From: JBBUX01 sp037445775
GTDB taxonomy: Bacteria > Actinomycetota > Coriobacteriia > Anaerosomatales > PHET01
Length of the DNA: 64,000 nucleotides
Direction: 5' to 3'
Assembly: GCA_037445775.1 (NCBI GenBank)
Contig: JBBIJX010000003.1
Span: 1 to 64,000 of the forward strand
Part shown: piece after piece, positions 16,234-24,843 of the stretch
Layout: every line of letters begins with the position of its first letter
How positions within the stretch are numbered: position 1 is the first letter of the stretch
Notes under the pieces: generated by a model
Databases searched by the model: none
What the model was told of the DNA's origin: nothing
Seen by the model: only the letters and a program-made list of their open reading frames with translations
Translations under genes and position numbers: made by a program

Positions 16234-16518
16234 CTATTCCCGAGAACGCACCATCGAGAGCATCCACTCCGCGAGAACGAGCACACCGATGGTGAGGGCG
16301 ATATCGACGTTGAACACCCCGCCGTACGGCGTCTTGATGGGTTCGACACCGAACGGAACCTTCAGCCATGCTGTGAGCGCGATGACCGCCTCGCCCCAGC
16401 CCTGGGCGGCGAGCGTGCCAAAGAACTGAACGACGAGGCTCGCCGTGAGCCCGATGGCCAGGACGATGAGGATGTCCATGAGCACCGTCAGGACGGTGCG
16501 CAGGGGTTTGGATGTCAC
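16234..16518 (-). CDS. Small two-helix membrane protein, unknown function
   Basis: A 94-residue protein with two long hydrophobic segments (about residues 10-38 and 68-88) and an intervening amphipathic loop (WLKVPFGVEPIKTPYGGVF). The GTG start at 16518 has GGAGG six bases upstream, which supports it as a real gene. It lies between pilB and the FlgM-like orphan, all in one orientation with gaps under 90 bp. I do not recognise a family; a membrane partner of the neighbouring pilus ATPase is possible but unsupported. Confidence 0.6.
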   Translation of the reverse strand: MTSKPLRTVLTVLMDILIVLAIGLTASLVVQFFGTLAAQGWGEAVIALTAWLKVPFGVEPIKTPYGGVFNVDIALTIGVLVLAEWMLSMVRSRE

Positions 16519-16605
16519 AGGTGGCCTCCGGGAGACAAGGGTCGATGCGTCGATGCGATTATCGACGCCCGAGCCTGTGCGCGCCAGACACCTTGCGCGG
16601 CGGCG

Positions 16606-16857
16606 CTATCGGAGGGCGTCGGAGGCGATACGAGATATGACCTTGTCGGCGAGGTCGTGGCTGTCGATGGGCGCCGTGAGGAGCCGTGTGCACGCCTCGA
16701 GAACGCGCTCGGCACGTACATCGGGGGCGCTGTGGACCGCCTCGCAGGCCTGCTCGAGAACCTCCGCCGAGACGTCAGCGTGGTGTCCCGAATCCAGACC
16801 GTGCTTCTCACGCAGCTCCTGCATCGCCAGCCTCGCCTGTTCCTCTGAAAGCATCAT
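16606..16857 (-). CDS. Small protein with weak resemblance to anti-sigma-28 factor FlgM
   Basis: This 83-residue soluble protein is helical and acidic. Its second half, APDVRAERVLEACTRLL followed by DSHDLADKVISRIASDAL, resembles the FlgM sigma-binding pattern, in which a VRAEKV helix is followed by a short loop and an IADK helix. That resemblance is by eye only, and no flagellar or sigma-28 gene is in the window. The ATG at 16857 is followed by a second ATG and lacks a strong ribosome-binding site, so expression may be low or the start may differ. It is the first gene after the nuo terminator region and would head the pilB-deoB-pdp transcript. Confidence 0.45.
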   Translation of the reverse strand: MMLSEEQARLAMQELREKHGLDSGHHADVSAEVLEQACEAVHSAPDVRAERVLEACTRLLTAPIDSHDLADKVISRIASDALR

Positions 16858-16922
16858 GCCGAAGCTATCGGGGCTCGCGCGCGCTACCTTGATGGGTGAT
16901 CGTCGAATCGCGCAAGATGCAC

Positions 16923-16936
16923 GTGACCGCGGTCAC
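16923..16936. promoter_or_regulatory. 14-bp perfect palindrome upstream of the FlgM-like gene
   Basis: GTGACCGCGGTCAC is a perfect palindrome 66 bp upstream of the FlgM-like ATG. It lies in the only long gap between the nuo operon and the pilB cluster, so it could be an operator for that cluster. No convincing -35/-10 pair is visible beside it. Confidence 0.35.
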
Positions 16937-16977
16937 ACCACGGTGCGCGGACAGCGAGAAACGTCCGGGAAAAGGGG

Positions 16978-17034
16978 GAGCCCCAAGGCCGGCACCTTGA
17001 GGCTCAGGGGTAAGGGGTTGCATTCGCATGCAAC
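16978..17034 (-). terminator. Tandem hairpins after the nuo operon, likely transcript end
   Basis: Read on the minus strand, a 7-bp stem closed by a GCGA tetraloop (17017-17034) is followed by an 11-bp stem (16978-17005) with loop TGCCGG, and then CCCCCTTTTCCC. The larger stem contains a U-G pair in the minus-strand RNA but a C-A mismatch in the plus-strand RNA, and the tetraloop is of GNRA type only on the minus strand. Both points favour function in the nuo transcript. The T-run is short, so termination may be partial. Confidence 0.55.
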
Positions 17035-17122
17035 TTGCGTCGCAGCGTATCACGCCGCTCACGCACGCACAAGTACCGTTCACCGATTCACGTGCAGGAC
17101 ATCACCGCAGCACAGGACCGTC

Positions 17123-18685
17123 CTACCTGGTGATAGAGAAGCCCTCGATGACGCGCGTGAGTCCCGTCACGAGCGGCAGGAGTCCGAGTCCGAGCAGCAC
17201 TGCGGCGAGAGCGATCACCCCGGCCTCAGCGGCCCCGCCTCCTGGGGGATGCGGCCTTCCCTCAGGGTTCTGTGAACCCGGGCCGCCGTTCTCTGCGGAG
17301 GCGTCACTTGGATACGAGGATGGCGACACGGGCTCCGGCCCCTTCTCAAGGAAGAGCGACCTGATAACCGAGCCATAGTAGGCGATCGATACGACCGACG
17401 CGGCCACGCCTACGGCCACGAGAGCCGCGTACCCCGCGGATTGCGATACGAGCCCCCGCTCGGCCGTGGACACTGAGAGCGCGACCGAGGCGCCGAACGC
17501 TTGGAACTTGCCCCAGAAACCGCCGAATGGCGGCAGACCCGCGAGCGAGCACAGCGCACCGGTCACGGCGAGACCGAGCAAGGGCCGCCGTCGCCCGAGA
17601 CCAGCGAGCCCGGCAACGGAGCCGTCCCACGCAGGGTGCAGCCGCTCGAACGCGGCGGCCGCACCGAAGACGCAGACCGAGGCAATCGCATACATCGCGA
17701 GGTGGAACGATGCTGCCGACACGCTCAGAGCCGCAACCGCGATGAGCGCGTAGCCCGCCTGCGCGACACCCGCATACCCGAGCATCCGCCTGTACGAGCG
17801 CTGCGGGAGGGCGACAAGCGAGCCAACGGCCACTGACACAAGCGCGAATGCACCGATCACCACGAGCGCATCGCCTGCAAGTGAGCCTGCCTCGAAGACG
17901 CCAGTCTCAGGCGAGACTAGAGCGAGCACGAACGAGCCGAACGCGACGCCCACCGCGAGCTTCGCCGGACCCGCAAGCACGCCGGCTGCGGCCGGTTCGG
18001 CGTGCTCGTAGGCGTCGGGCGCCCACGAGTGCAGCGGCGCGGCACCGAACTTGAACGCCAGCGCGACGACGATGAGAACCACGGGCACGAGCGCCGGCAA
18101 CGCGGATCCCGCACTTCCGGCGAACGCGAGTGGCACCGAGAGGTCAAGACGGCCGCTGGACGTTCCTGCGAGAATCGAGAGGCCCATGACGAAGACGCCT
18201 GTGGCCACGGCGCCCTGCACGAAGTACTTCATCGCCGCTTCACGGGCGCCGCCGCCCGAGCCGAGGGCGACCAGCGCGTATGCGCACACAGCGACCGTCT
18301 CGAGGGCTAGCAGCAGGAAGAGGATGTCGGCCGCGCTCATCGCGAGGACCGAGCCGACCGCGATCAACGCGACCAGCACCACGCCCTGGCCCGACTCCGC
18401 GAATCGCGACCCCCGGGCGCTGGCCAGCGCCACAGCACACAGCAGCATCACCACACCGGCTACTGGCGAGTACCCGCGCCCCACGTGCAGCACGTCGTAC
18501 ACGACGGCGTGATCGAAGCTCCACCCGCCCACCAGCGCGACGAGCCCGCCGGCCGCGAGCAGGGCCGATGCCGCCAGGACTCCGGTCTCGCCGGAGCGGG
18601 TGGTGAAAGCGTCGGCTGCGAGCGCGGCGACGGCGCCAACAAGCGCAGGCCCGATGGTCAGCCACAGTAAAGCCTCCGCGGTCAT
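17123..18685 (-). CDS. nuoN: NADH-quinone oxidoreductase (complex I) subunit N
   Basis: NuoN is one of three antiporter-like proton-pumping subunits in the membrane arm. The 520-residue protein has about 14 hydrophobic helices. Typical signatures are ALETVAVCAYALVAL, KYFVQGAVATGVFVMG, KFGAAPLHSWAPDAYEHA (with the key lysine) and RRMLGYAGVAQAGYALIA. An unusual hydrophilic Pro/Gly/Ser-rich loop of about 40 residues (roughly 440-482) precedes the last helix. It is the last gene of the nuo operon and starts two bases after the nuoM stop. Confidence 0.93.
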   Translation of the reverse strand: MTAEALLWLTIGPALVGAVAALAADAFTTRSGETGVLAASALLAAGGLVALVGGWSFDHAVVYDVLHVGRGYSPVAGVVMLLCAVALASARGSRFAESGQGVVLVALIAVGSVLAMSAADILFLLLALETVAVCAYALVALGSGGGAREAAMKYFVQGAVATGVFVMGLSILAGTSSGRLDLSVPLAFAGSAGSALPALVPVVLIVVALAFKFGAAPLHSWAPDAYEHAEPAAAGVLAGPAKLAVGVAFGSFVLALVSPETGVFEAGSLAGDALVVIGAFALVSVAVGSLVALPQRSYRRMLGYAGVAQAGYALIAVAALSVSAASFHLAMYAIASVCVFGAAAAFERLHPAWDGSVAGLAGLGRRRPLLGLAVTGALCSLAGLPPFGGFWGKFQAFGASVALSVSTAERGLVSQSAGYAALVAVGVAASVVSIAYYGSVIRSLFLEKGPEPVSPSSYPSDASAENGGPGSQNPEGRPHPPGGGAAEAGVIALAAVLLGLGLLPLVTGLTRVIEGFSITR

Positions 18686-18686
18686 G

Positions 18687-20147
18687 TCACCGCCCCCCGC
18701 CGGTCACGTACGCGATGGAGTTGAGGAACGGTTCAAGCGCCACGGTGATGAGGAACGGGGCGACGCCGAGCACCGCGATGCAGACGGCGAAAACCGCCGC
18801 AGTCACACGCTCGCGCAACCCGAGATCACTCACGTCGCTGATCTCCCCTGACGGCCCCTGGACGATGGCGCGCACACCCCTTAGGTTGTACGCCGCGACG
18901 AGCACGATGCCCGCACCCAGTACTAGCGACCACCAGCCCCAGGCGCGATACGTCTCGATGAACGTCGCGAACTCGCCAGGGAACCCGGATAGCCCGGGCA
19001 GTCCCGCAGAGGCGAGCGAGGCGAACACGAACGCAACAGACCAGATGCGTGCGATGGACCCGAGCCCGCCGAACCGGGAGATCTCCCGCGTATGCGCACG
19101 TTCGTAGAGCGCGCCCACAAGGAAGAAGAGCAGACCTGCGACGAGTCCGTGGCTCACCATAGTAAGGACCGCAGCGCTCAGAGACACGCGTGTCGCGAGT
19201 CCAACCGCGACTGCTGCGAATCCCATGTGGGCTACGGACGAGTACGCAACGAGCCGCTTGAGGTCGGTCTGCACGAACGCACATGCGGCGCCCCAGACTA
19301 CGCCCACAATGCCGAGAGCGACGAGTACCGGGCCCGAGCCGGCGAGCGCATCCGGAGCGAAGGGCAGCACGATGCGGATGAGTCCGTAGCCGCCCATCTT
19401 CAGCAGCACGCCCGCCAAGACGATCGATCCTGCAGTAGGCGCCTCTGTGTGGGCGTCGGGTAGCCACGTGTGCACCGGCACGACCGGCAACTTCACGAGC
19501 ATGCCTGAGGCGAGCAGCCAGAACAGCAGCGCACCGGCGCCGGGCACCCCGCCGGCAGCGGTGATCACAGCGATCGACGACGAACCGGCGCCCACGAGCA
19601 CGGCGATGACGCCTACCAGCAGCACAGCGCCGCCGGCGAACGTGAAGACGAGGAACTTCGCCGCCGCTGCGCGCGCGTTGCGCGAACCCCATCCGCCGAT
19701 GAGCAGGTACATGGGCACGAGCACGGACTCCCAAGCTATGTAGAACAACACGATGTTGTCGGCGAGGAACACACATGCCAGCGCCGCTTGAACCACCAGG
19801 AGCAGCGCGACGTGCGCGCCGCTTCGTCGCGTGACGCTCCACGACGCGGACAGCGCGGCGAGGCCCGTGAGTGCGGTCAGCGCGACGAACGGCAATGCGA
19901 GCCCATCGATCGCGAGCAGACCCGCGGCGGCGCCAGCGCCTCGTCGGCCGGACTCCGCTAGCTCGGCGGAGACCTCGCCGGTGAGCAGGACAGCGACGGC
20001 GGCAACCTGCGCGAGCACGGCGCCAAGCCCGACGAGCCTAGGCCGCCCGCCGCCGCCACGCTCAGCGAACCACGCGATGGGCGCGGCGAGGAGCGGGACG
20101 AGGATCAGCGCCCAGAGCGCTGCGACGGTGACCGCGTTCGCCTCCAT
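18687..20147 (-). CDS. nuoM: Complex I subunit M
   Basis: NuoM is the second antiporter-like subunit. The product begins MEANAVTVAALWALILVPLL and shows about 14 transmembrane helices. Signatures include YIAWESVLVPMYLLIGGWG (with the conserved glutamate of TM5), KLPVVPVHTWLPDAHTEAP (TM7-8 lysine and HTWLPDAH) and KRLVAYSSVAHMGFA. I start it at the ATG at 20147, five bases after the nuoL stop, giving 486 residues as usual for the family; an upstream extension of the frame overlaps nuoL and is not coding. The next gene, nuoN, follows with one base between. Confidence 0.94.
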   Translation of the reverse strand: MEANAVTVAALWALILVPLLAAPIAWFAERGGGGRPRLVGLGAVLAQVAAVAVLLTGEVSAELAESGRRGAGAAAGLLAIDGLALPFVALTALTGLAALSASWSVTRRSGAHVALLLVVQAALACVFLADNIVLFYIAWESVLVPMYLLIGGWGSRNARAAAAKFLVFTFAGGAVLLVGVIAVLVGAGSSSIAVITAAGGVPGAGALLFWLLASGMLVKLPVVPVHTWLPDAHTEAPTAGSIVLAGVLLKMGGYGLIRIVLPFAPDALAGSGPVLVALGIVGVVWGAACAFVQTDLKRLVAYSSVAHMGFAAVAVGLATRVSLSAAVLTMVSHGLVAGLLFFLVGALYERAHTREISRFGGLGSIARIWSVAFVFASLASAGLPGLSGFPGEFATFIETYRAWGWWSLVLGAGIVLVAAYNLRGVRAIVQGPSGEISDVSDLGLRERVTAAVFAVCIAVLGVAPFLITVALEPFLNSIAYVTGGGR

Positions 20148-20152
20148 CGCGC

Positions 20153-22018
20153 TCACCGTCCCATCCATGAGATCGCCGCAAGCGCGAGTGCTGCTACCGC
20201 GACGATCGTGGCGGCGTAAGCCTGCGCGTCGCCGGAGTGGAGCCGGCTCAGGCCACGGCCTGCGAGGCTTGCGCCGAGCGCGAGCAGGACCGTGAAGCCG
20301 TCTACGATGAGGCGGTCGCCCGCCGCCCACAGCCCGCGGCACACCGCGACCGCCGGACGGACCACAGCCCGGTCGACGAGCGCATCGTAGTGGTACGCGG
20401 CGGCCAGCGTATCACCGACCGTACCCAGCCGCCTCCGTGTCGCCGCATCGCCGACCGGGCCACGCGACGCCGTCCACCCGGCAACGCCGCCGATGACCGC
20501 AAGCGCGAGCGCAGCAGCAGAGATCGGCACCGACAGCGGCTCGGCATGCACGGCGAGCACCTCTACGACCGCCCCGTGAACGAGACCAAGCACAGCTGCC
20601 GGGAACGCGAGCACGACGAGCGGCACCCACATCGTGGCCGACGCCTCGTGCGCGTGGGCGTCGCTGTTCGGCGTACCGAAGAACACGAGACGCGTGACGC
20701 GTGCGGCGTAGAACGCCGTCACGGCGCTAGCAACAAAGAGTGCGCTACCCGCCACCGGACTCGCATGCCAGACCGACTCGAGCACCGCGTCCTTGCTGAA
20801 GAAGCCGGAAAGAGGCGCGATCCCCGCGAGCGCAAGTGCACCGATGAGCCACGTGCCGAACGTGACCGGCATGACCCGGCGCAACCCGCCCATCTCGTGG
20901 ACGTCCTGCGTGCCGACGCTGTGGATCACGCTGCCGGAGCCCAGGAAGAGCATCGCCTTGAAGGCCGCGTGGGTCATGAGGTGGAAGAACGCCGCCCCCC
21001 ACGCGCCCACACCCAGAGCGGCGAACATGAAGCCGAGCTGCGAGATAGTCGAGTAGGCGAGGACCTTCTTGATGTCGCGTTGGATCGCCGCGACGAGGGC
21101 AGCGCCGAGGGCCGAGATCACACCTGCCGTGAGCAGAAGCATCTGTGCGTGCGGGGCCGCGTCGAATACCGGCCACAGACGCGCGGTCAGGTAGACGCCG
21201 GCCGCGACCATCGTCGCAGCGTGAATGAGCGCCGAGACCGGCGTCGGCCCCTCCATGGCGTCAGGAAGCCACGCGTGGAGCGGGAACTGCGCGGACTTGC
21301 CTATCGCCCCGATGGCGAGACAGATCGCGGCCGCGCCTACCACGCCGGCGGGCATCGTGTCGACGAAGTCGAGCACGAGCGAAGATACGTCGGTACCGGC
21401 CTGCGTGACGAGGATCGCGATACCTGCCAAGAGTCCCACGTCGCCAACGCGCGTGGTGAGGAACGCCTTCGTCGCGGCGGCCGCGGCTGATGGCTTGGAG
21501 AACCAGAACCCGATGAGTAGGTACGAGCACGCGCCCACGAGTTCCCACCCGATGAAGAGCGTAGTCAGAGTGGCTGCGATGACGACGAGGTTCATCGACC
21601 CGACGAACAGAGAGATCACCGCGAAGTAGCGTGCCCATCCCGGATCGCCATGCAGGTAGCCGATCGAGAAGACGACCACGCACGCCGCAACGACGCCCAC
21701 GACCAGGAGCATGAGCGCGGCCAGAGAGTCGACCGCGGTCGAGATGCGCAAGAACCAGTCCTCACCCACCACAAACCACAGTCTCTGAGGCGACGCGGCG
21801 GCGGCCGCGCTCGTTCCGAGCGCAGGATCGAAGGGGTCGCCTGCCGCAGCGATCGCCTGCAGGGAGGCGAGCCCATACGCCACCGTCCCGAGCGGCCCCA
21901 TGAGCGCGAGCAACGGCGCTGCGAGACGCGCCCGCTTCCCCACGAGCGCGATGACAAGGGCGAGAATGCCCGGCACCACGGCGAGGTAGAGAGGGTCGAT
22001 GCGCAGAAGCCCGCTCAT
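20153..22018 (-). CDS. nuoL: Complex I subunit L
   Basis: NuoL is the distal antiporter-like subunit and carries the long lateral helix. The 621-residue protein has an N-terminal segment, FIGWELVGACSYLLIGFW with the conserved glutamate, KSAQFPLHAWLPDAMEGPTP with the conserved lysine and His, and KKVLAYSTISQLGFMFAALG. The C-terminal 110 residues contain additional hydrophobic stretches that would form the lateral helix and final TM. Length is normal. Its ATG overlaps the nuoK stop (ATGA). Confidence 0.94.
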   Translation of the reverse strand: MSGLLRIDPLYLAVVPGILALVIALVGKRARLAAPLLALMGPLGTVAYGLASLQAIAAAGDPFDPALGTSAAAAASPQRLWFVVGEDWFLRISTAVDSLAALMLLVVGVVAACVVVFSIGYLHGDPGWARYFAVISLFVGSMNLVVIAATLTTLFIGWELVGACSYLLIGFWFSKPSAAAAATKAFLTTRVGDVGLLAGIAILVTQAGTDVSSLVLDFVDTMPAGVVGAAAICLAIGAIGKSAQFPLHAWLPDAMEGPTPVSALIHAATMVAAGVYLTARLWPVFDAAPHAQMLLLTAGVISALGAALVAAIQRDIKKVLAYSTISQLGFMFAALGVGAWGAAFFHLMTHAAFKAMLFLGSGSVIHSVGTQDVHEMGGLRRVMPVTFGTWLIGALALAGIAPLSGFFSKDAVLESVWHASPVAGSALFVASAVTAFYAARVTRLVFFGTPNSDAHAHEASATMWVPLVVLAFPAAVLGLVHGAVVEVLAVHAEPLSVPISAAALALAVIGGVAGWTASRGPVGDAATRRRLGTVGDTLAAAYHYDALVDRAVVRPAVAVCRGLWAAGDRLIVDGFTVLLALGASLAGRGLSRLHSGDAQAYAATIVAVAALALAAISWMGR

Positions 22019-22308
22019 CCGCGCACCTGCCGCAACTCGTCGATGCGCGTGGTACGCGCGGTACGGGCGATCGCCACCACAAGCGCCAGGCCGACCGCCG
22101 CCCCTGCGGCGGCGAGCACGATCAGGAGCAACGCGACGGCCTCGACCCTGCTACTGCCGCCCGCCGCCGCTCCGAGGCTCACGAGCAGCAGCAGCGGCGC
22201 CGCGATCATCACCTCGATGCTGGCAAGCACCGCGACGAGGTCGCGCCGCACGAGCACGCCGTAGAGGCCGATGGCGAACAGGGCACCGCTCACCGCGAGT
22301 GCGCTCAT
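22015..22308 (-). CDS. nuoK: Complex I subunit K
   Basis: A 97-residue, three-helix protein of the NuoK/MrpC family. The conserved membrane glutamate is in LASIEVMIAAPLLL (about residue 32); a second appears in SRVEAVALLLIVLAAAGAAVG (shown here in part: VEAVALLLIV). It forms part of the half-channel next to NuoN and NuoJ. The ATG overlaps the nuoJ stop, and the stop overlaps nuoL, so the membrane subunits are translationally chained. Confidence 0.9.
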   Translation of the reverse strand: MSALAVSGALFAIGLYGVLVRRDLVAVLASIEVMIAAPLLLLVSLGAAAGGSSRVEAVALLLIVLAAAGAAVGLALVVAIARTARTTRIDELRQVRG

Positions 22309-22790
22309 TCGGCATCACCCCGGCTTACCGCCACGACGGCGACGAGTGCCGCGAGCAGAAGCAGCCCAGCGAGTTCGAAGTGCGGCAGCAGGTCTGAGAG
22401 CAGCACGCGGCCCAGCGACGGACCGCCAGCCGCCGACGAATCCGCAGTCACTACGAAGGGCCGGAGCAGCATCACGATCAGGGCCCCCACACCGGCCGCC
22501 GATACGAGCGCGACCGGGTCGTGACGGGACTGGAGCGACGGCGCGCCGGGAACCTCGCGGTGCACGAGCATGATCGCGAAGAGCATGAGTACGAGGACGC
22601 CGCCCACGTAGACGAAGATCTCGGCGAGGGCGAGAAAACCGAAGCCGAACAGCGCGAAGAAGCCGGCGAGGGCGAGTAGGAACGCGCCGAGACCGAACGC
22701 CATGCGCAGCATCTCTCGCGCCAATACCACCGCGAGCGCACCGGCTACCGCAAGCGCGGAGAGTGACCAGAACAGCACCTGCTCGCTCAC
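22305..22790 (-). CDS. nuoJ: Complex I subunit J
   Basis: The 161-residue membrane protein has five hydrophobic helices. The third contains the NuoJ signature LALAEIFVYVGGVLVLMLF, whose pi-bulge region couples quinone chemistry to proton pumping. Length is close to the bacterial norm. It overlaps nuoI upstream and nuoK downstream by four bases each. Confidence 0.93.
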   Translation of the reverse strand: MSEQVLFWSLSALAVAGALAVVLAREMLRMAFGLGAFLLALAGFFALFGFGFLALAEIFVYVGGVLVLMLFAIMLVHREVPGAPSLQSRHDPVALVSAAGVGALIVMLLRPFVVTADSSAAGGPSLGRVLLSDLLPHFELAGLLLLAALVAVVAVSRGDAE

Positions 22791-24796
22791 GCCGGACCAC
22801 CCCCTGTGCGCGTGGGAGCATCGGCGCCCGTCGCACGCGTCCCGGTCCCGGCGCGCACCATCTCGTGCATGCCGAGAACGGTCAGGTCGCGACGGTAGAA
22901 GCTGAGTTCGTACTGGCCGGTGTGACGCAGCGCGTCAGTGGGGCACTGTTCGGCACACAGGCCGCAGAAGCAGCACTTGGAGAGGTCGAGTTCGTAGCGG
23001 GTCACCCGGCGCGCGCCTGGGTCGTCGATGCGCTCAACCTGGATCGCGTAGTCCGGACAGGCGTGTGCGCAGAACGTGCAACCCACGCACACGCCTGACG
23101 AGCACCTCAGACAGCGAGCGGCCTCGGCGAGCCCCTCCAGGTGCGTGAAGCCCAGCTCGACCGCGCGAAAGTCGCGCGCCCGCTCAGTGCCGTTCGCCAA
23201 GGGCATGTGCACGCGGCGGCGCGACGCCTCGACTCCCGCGAGCGCGGCCCGGGCGTACGACGGGTAGATCGGGACAGGGCGGTACGTGCGGTCCAGCGCG
23301 AGGTCCTCGCCATCGAGGTAGCGCAGGATCGAGATCGCCGCCTCGTGACCGCTAGCGATCGACGCTATGGCCGACCCGGGGCCAGTGACCACTTCACCGC
23401 ACGCGAACACGCCGCGCACCTGCGTCGTCATGAGCGCACCGTCCACCGGCAGCATCCCGCGGTCTGTAAGAAGCAGGTCACTGCCGGATACGACGCCGTC
23501 GAGCGCGGGCTCCTGGCCGATGGCGAAGATCACCACGTCGGCGGCCAGGTCTGTGAACTCCTCAGCGAATACCGGAGCGAACCTTCCTTGAGCGTCGAAG
23601 ACGGAGAGGCAGCTCTGCAGGCGCATGCCTGCCACGCGGCCGTCCTTCACGAGTACTTCCTTCGGGCCGTAGGAGCAGATCGCGACGACCCCCTCGTCGA
23701 GCGCCTCATCGATCTCCCACGGGTGAGCCGGCAGTTCATCCATCGACTCGAGAGAGGATAGCCTCACCTCGGCGGCACCACAGCGCAGCGCAACGCGGGC
23801 GCAGTCCACTGCAACGTTGCCGCCACCGATAACGAGCACACTCCTGCCCCTGACGCCGCAATCGGCCTTGCCGTTGCCGGCCTTGAGGAAGTCGAGCGCG
23901 CCCCGCACCCCGTCCGCGTCCGCGCCCGGGATGGGCAGCATCCGGCTCAGCTGCAGCCCCACCGCGATGAGGACTGCGTCGTACTCGCCGATGAGGTGGT
24001 CGATGGGCACGTCGCGCCCGATCTCGACGCCGGCGAACAGGCGCATCCCCATCGCACGCAGGTCGCTGATCTCTGTGTGAAGCACGTCGCGCGGCAGGCG
24101 GTACGCGGGGACGCCGGAGTAGAGCGCGCCACCGGGAACCGCCTCCTTCTCATAGACGTGAACCTCGAAACCGGCCTGCATGAGGTCGAACGCGGCAGCG
24201 AGTCCGCTCGGACCCGATCCGATGATGGCCACCCGCTCTTCGCGGGTGAGCGGCAGCGGCTTGACACGCTCCATGCGATGGGCCGAATAACGCTCGTAGG
24301 CAACACGGTGCAACGGCCTGATCGCGATCGGTTCGTCGAAGTACTGGCGCTTGCACGCGCTCTCGCAGGGGTGGTGACAGATGCGCCCTAGGACTCCCGG
24401 CATGACGTTTCGGGCGCGCACCAGTTCGTACGCTTCGGCGGCCTTGTCGTCGGCAAGCAGGTACGACTGGCCACGGGCGTCTACGTTCGCCGGGCAGTTG
24501 CCCACGCACGGCGGCAGCTCACCGGACTGGTGCAGCGCGTCGATGTGGCTGTTGTAGGAGACAGCCTCGCGCTCGATGAGCGGGACATCGTCGCGGCCCA
24601 GGACCCCGGTCAGACGCAACGCTCCACGCCAGCGTGGCGACAGCGTGACCCGTTCGGCGGGATAGCGCAGTGTGTCCGGGCGCTTCGTCGCACGACGGGC
24701 GGTGATCCCAAGCCCGGTCGCCACGCTCAGCCAGCGCTCGGCGAAGCCCTTGATACCGGGTGAGAAATCGTCGGTCACGCTCACCGCGAGCGGCAT
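22787..24796 (-). CDS. nuoI: Chimeric complex I subunit: NuoI with an inserted GltD-type FAD/NAD(P) oxidoreductase
   Basis: Three regions are visible in 669 residues. Residues 15-65 (SVATGLGITARRATKRPD, RYPAERVTLSPRWRG) match the N-terminal membrane-apposed arm of NuoI. Residues about 72-555 are a GltD/NfnB-like flavoprotein: Fe-S cysteines C97, C101, C140, C144 and C148, FAD motif IIGSGPSGLAAA (191-202), NAD(P) motif VLVIGGGNVAVDCAR (320-334) and second FAD motif GVFACGEVV (462-470). Residues 562-650 return to NuoI: cluster N6a C570/C573/C576/C580, cluster N6b C608/C611/C614/C618, then QYELSFYRRDLTVLG. The operon has no nuoE, nuoF or nuoG, so this domain could be the electron-input module. 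I give the ATG at 24796; a GTG at 24853 overlapping the nuoH stop is an alternative. It overlaps nuoJ by four bases. Confidence 0.88.
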   Translation of the reverse strand: MPLAVSVTDDFSPGIKGFAERWLSVATGLGITARRATKRPDTLRYPAERVTLSPRWRGALRLTGVLGRDDVPLIEREAVSYNSHIDALHQSGELPPCVGNCPANVDARGQSYLLADDKAAEAYELVRARNVMPGVLGRICHHPCESACKRQYFDEPIAIRPLHRVAYERYSAHRMERVKPLPLTREERVAIIGSGPSGLAAAFDLMQAGFEVHVYEKEAVPGGALYSGVPAYRLPRDVLHTEISDLRAMGMRLFAGVEIGRDVPIDHLIGEYDAVLIAVGLQLSRMLPIPGADADGVRGALDFLKAGNGKADCGVRGRSVLVIGGGNVAVDCARVALRCGAAEVRLSSLESMDELPAHPWEIDEALDEGVVAICSYGPKEVLVKDGRVAGMRLQSCLSVFDAQGRFAPVFAEEFTDLAADVVIFAIGQEPALDGVVSGSDLLLTDRGMLPVDGALMTTQVRGVFACGEVVTGPGSAIASIASGHEAAISILRYLDGEDLALDRTYRPVPIYPSYARAALAGVEASRRRVHMPLANGTERARDFRAVELGFTHLEGLAEAARCLRCSSGVCVGCTFCAHACPDYAIQVERIDDPGARRVTRYELDLSKCCFCGLCAEQCPTDALRHTGQYELSFYRRDLTVLGMHEMVRAGTGTRATGADAPTRTGGGPA

Positions 24797-24843
24797 GCTG
24801 ATGGGCGTGCGGTCGGGCGCTCCGTCCTGATCGCGTCTGCGTG

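Noticed and set aside
16940..17036. Possible c-di-AMP (ydaO) or c-di-GMP riboswitch
   Set aside because: GGGGGAGCC-like and GGGGTAAG-like strings occur on the plus strand, but the conserved core is incomplete, there is no plus-strand gene downstream, and base pairing is better on the minus strand.
20237..21490. Long plus-strand open frame of 417 codons
   Set aside because: It is Arg/His/Asp-rich, matches no family I know and is the reverse complement of nuoL. High GC produces many such shadow frames.
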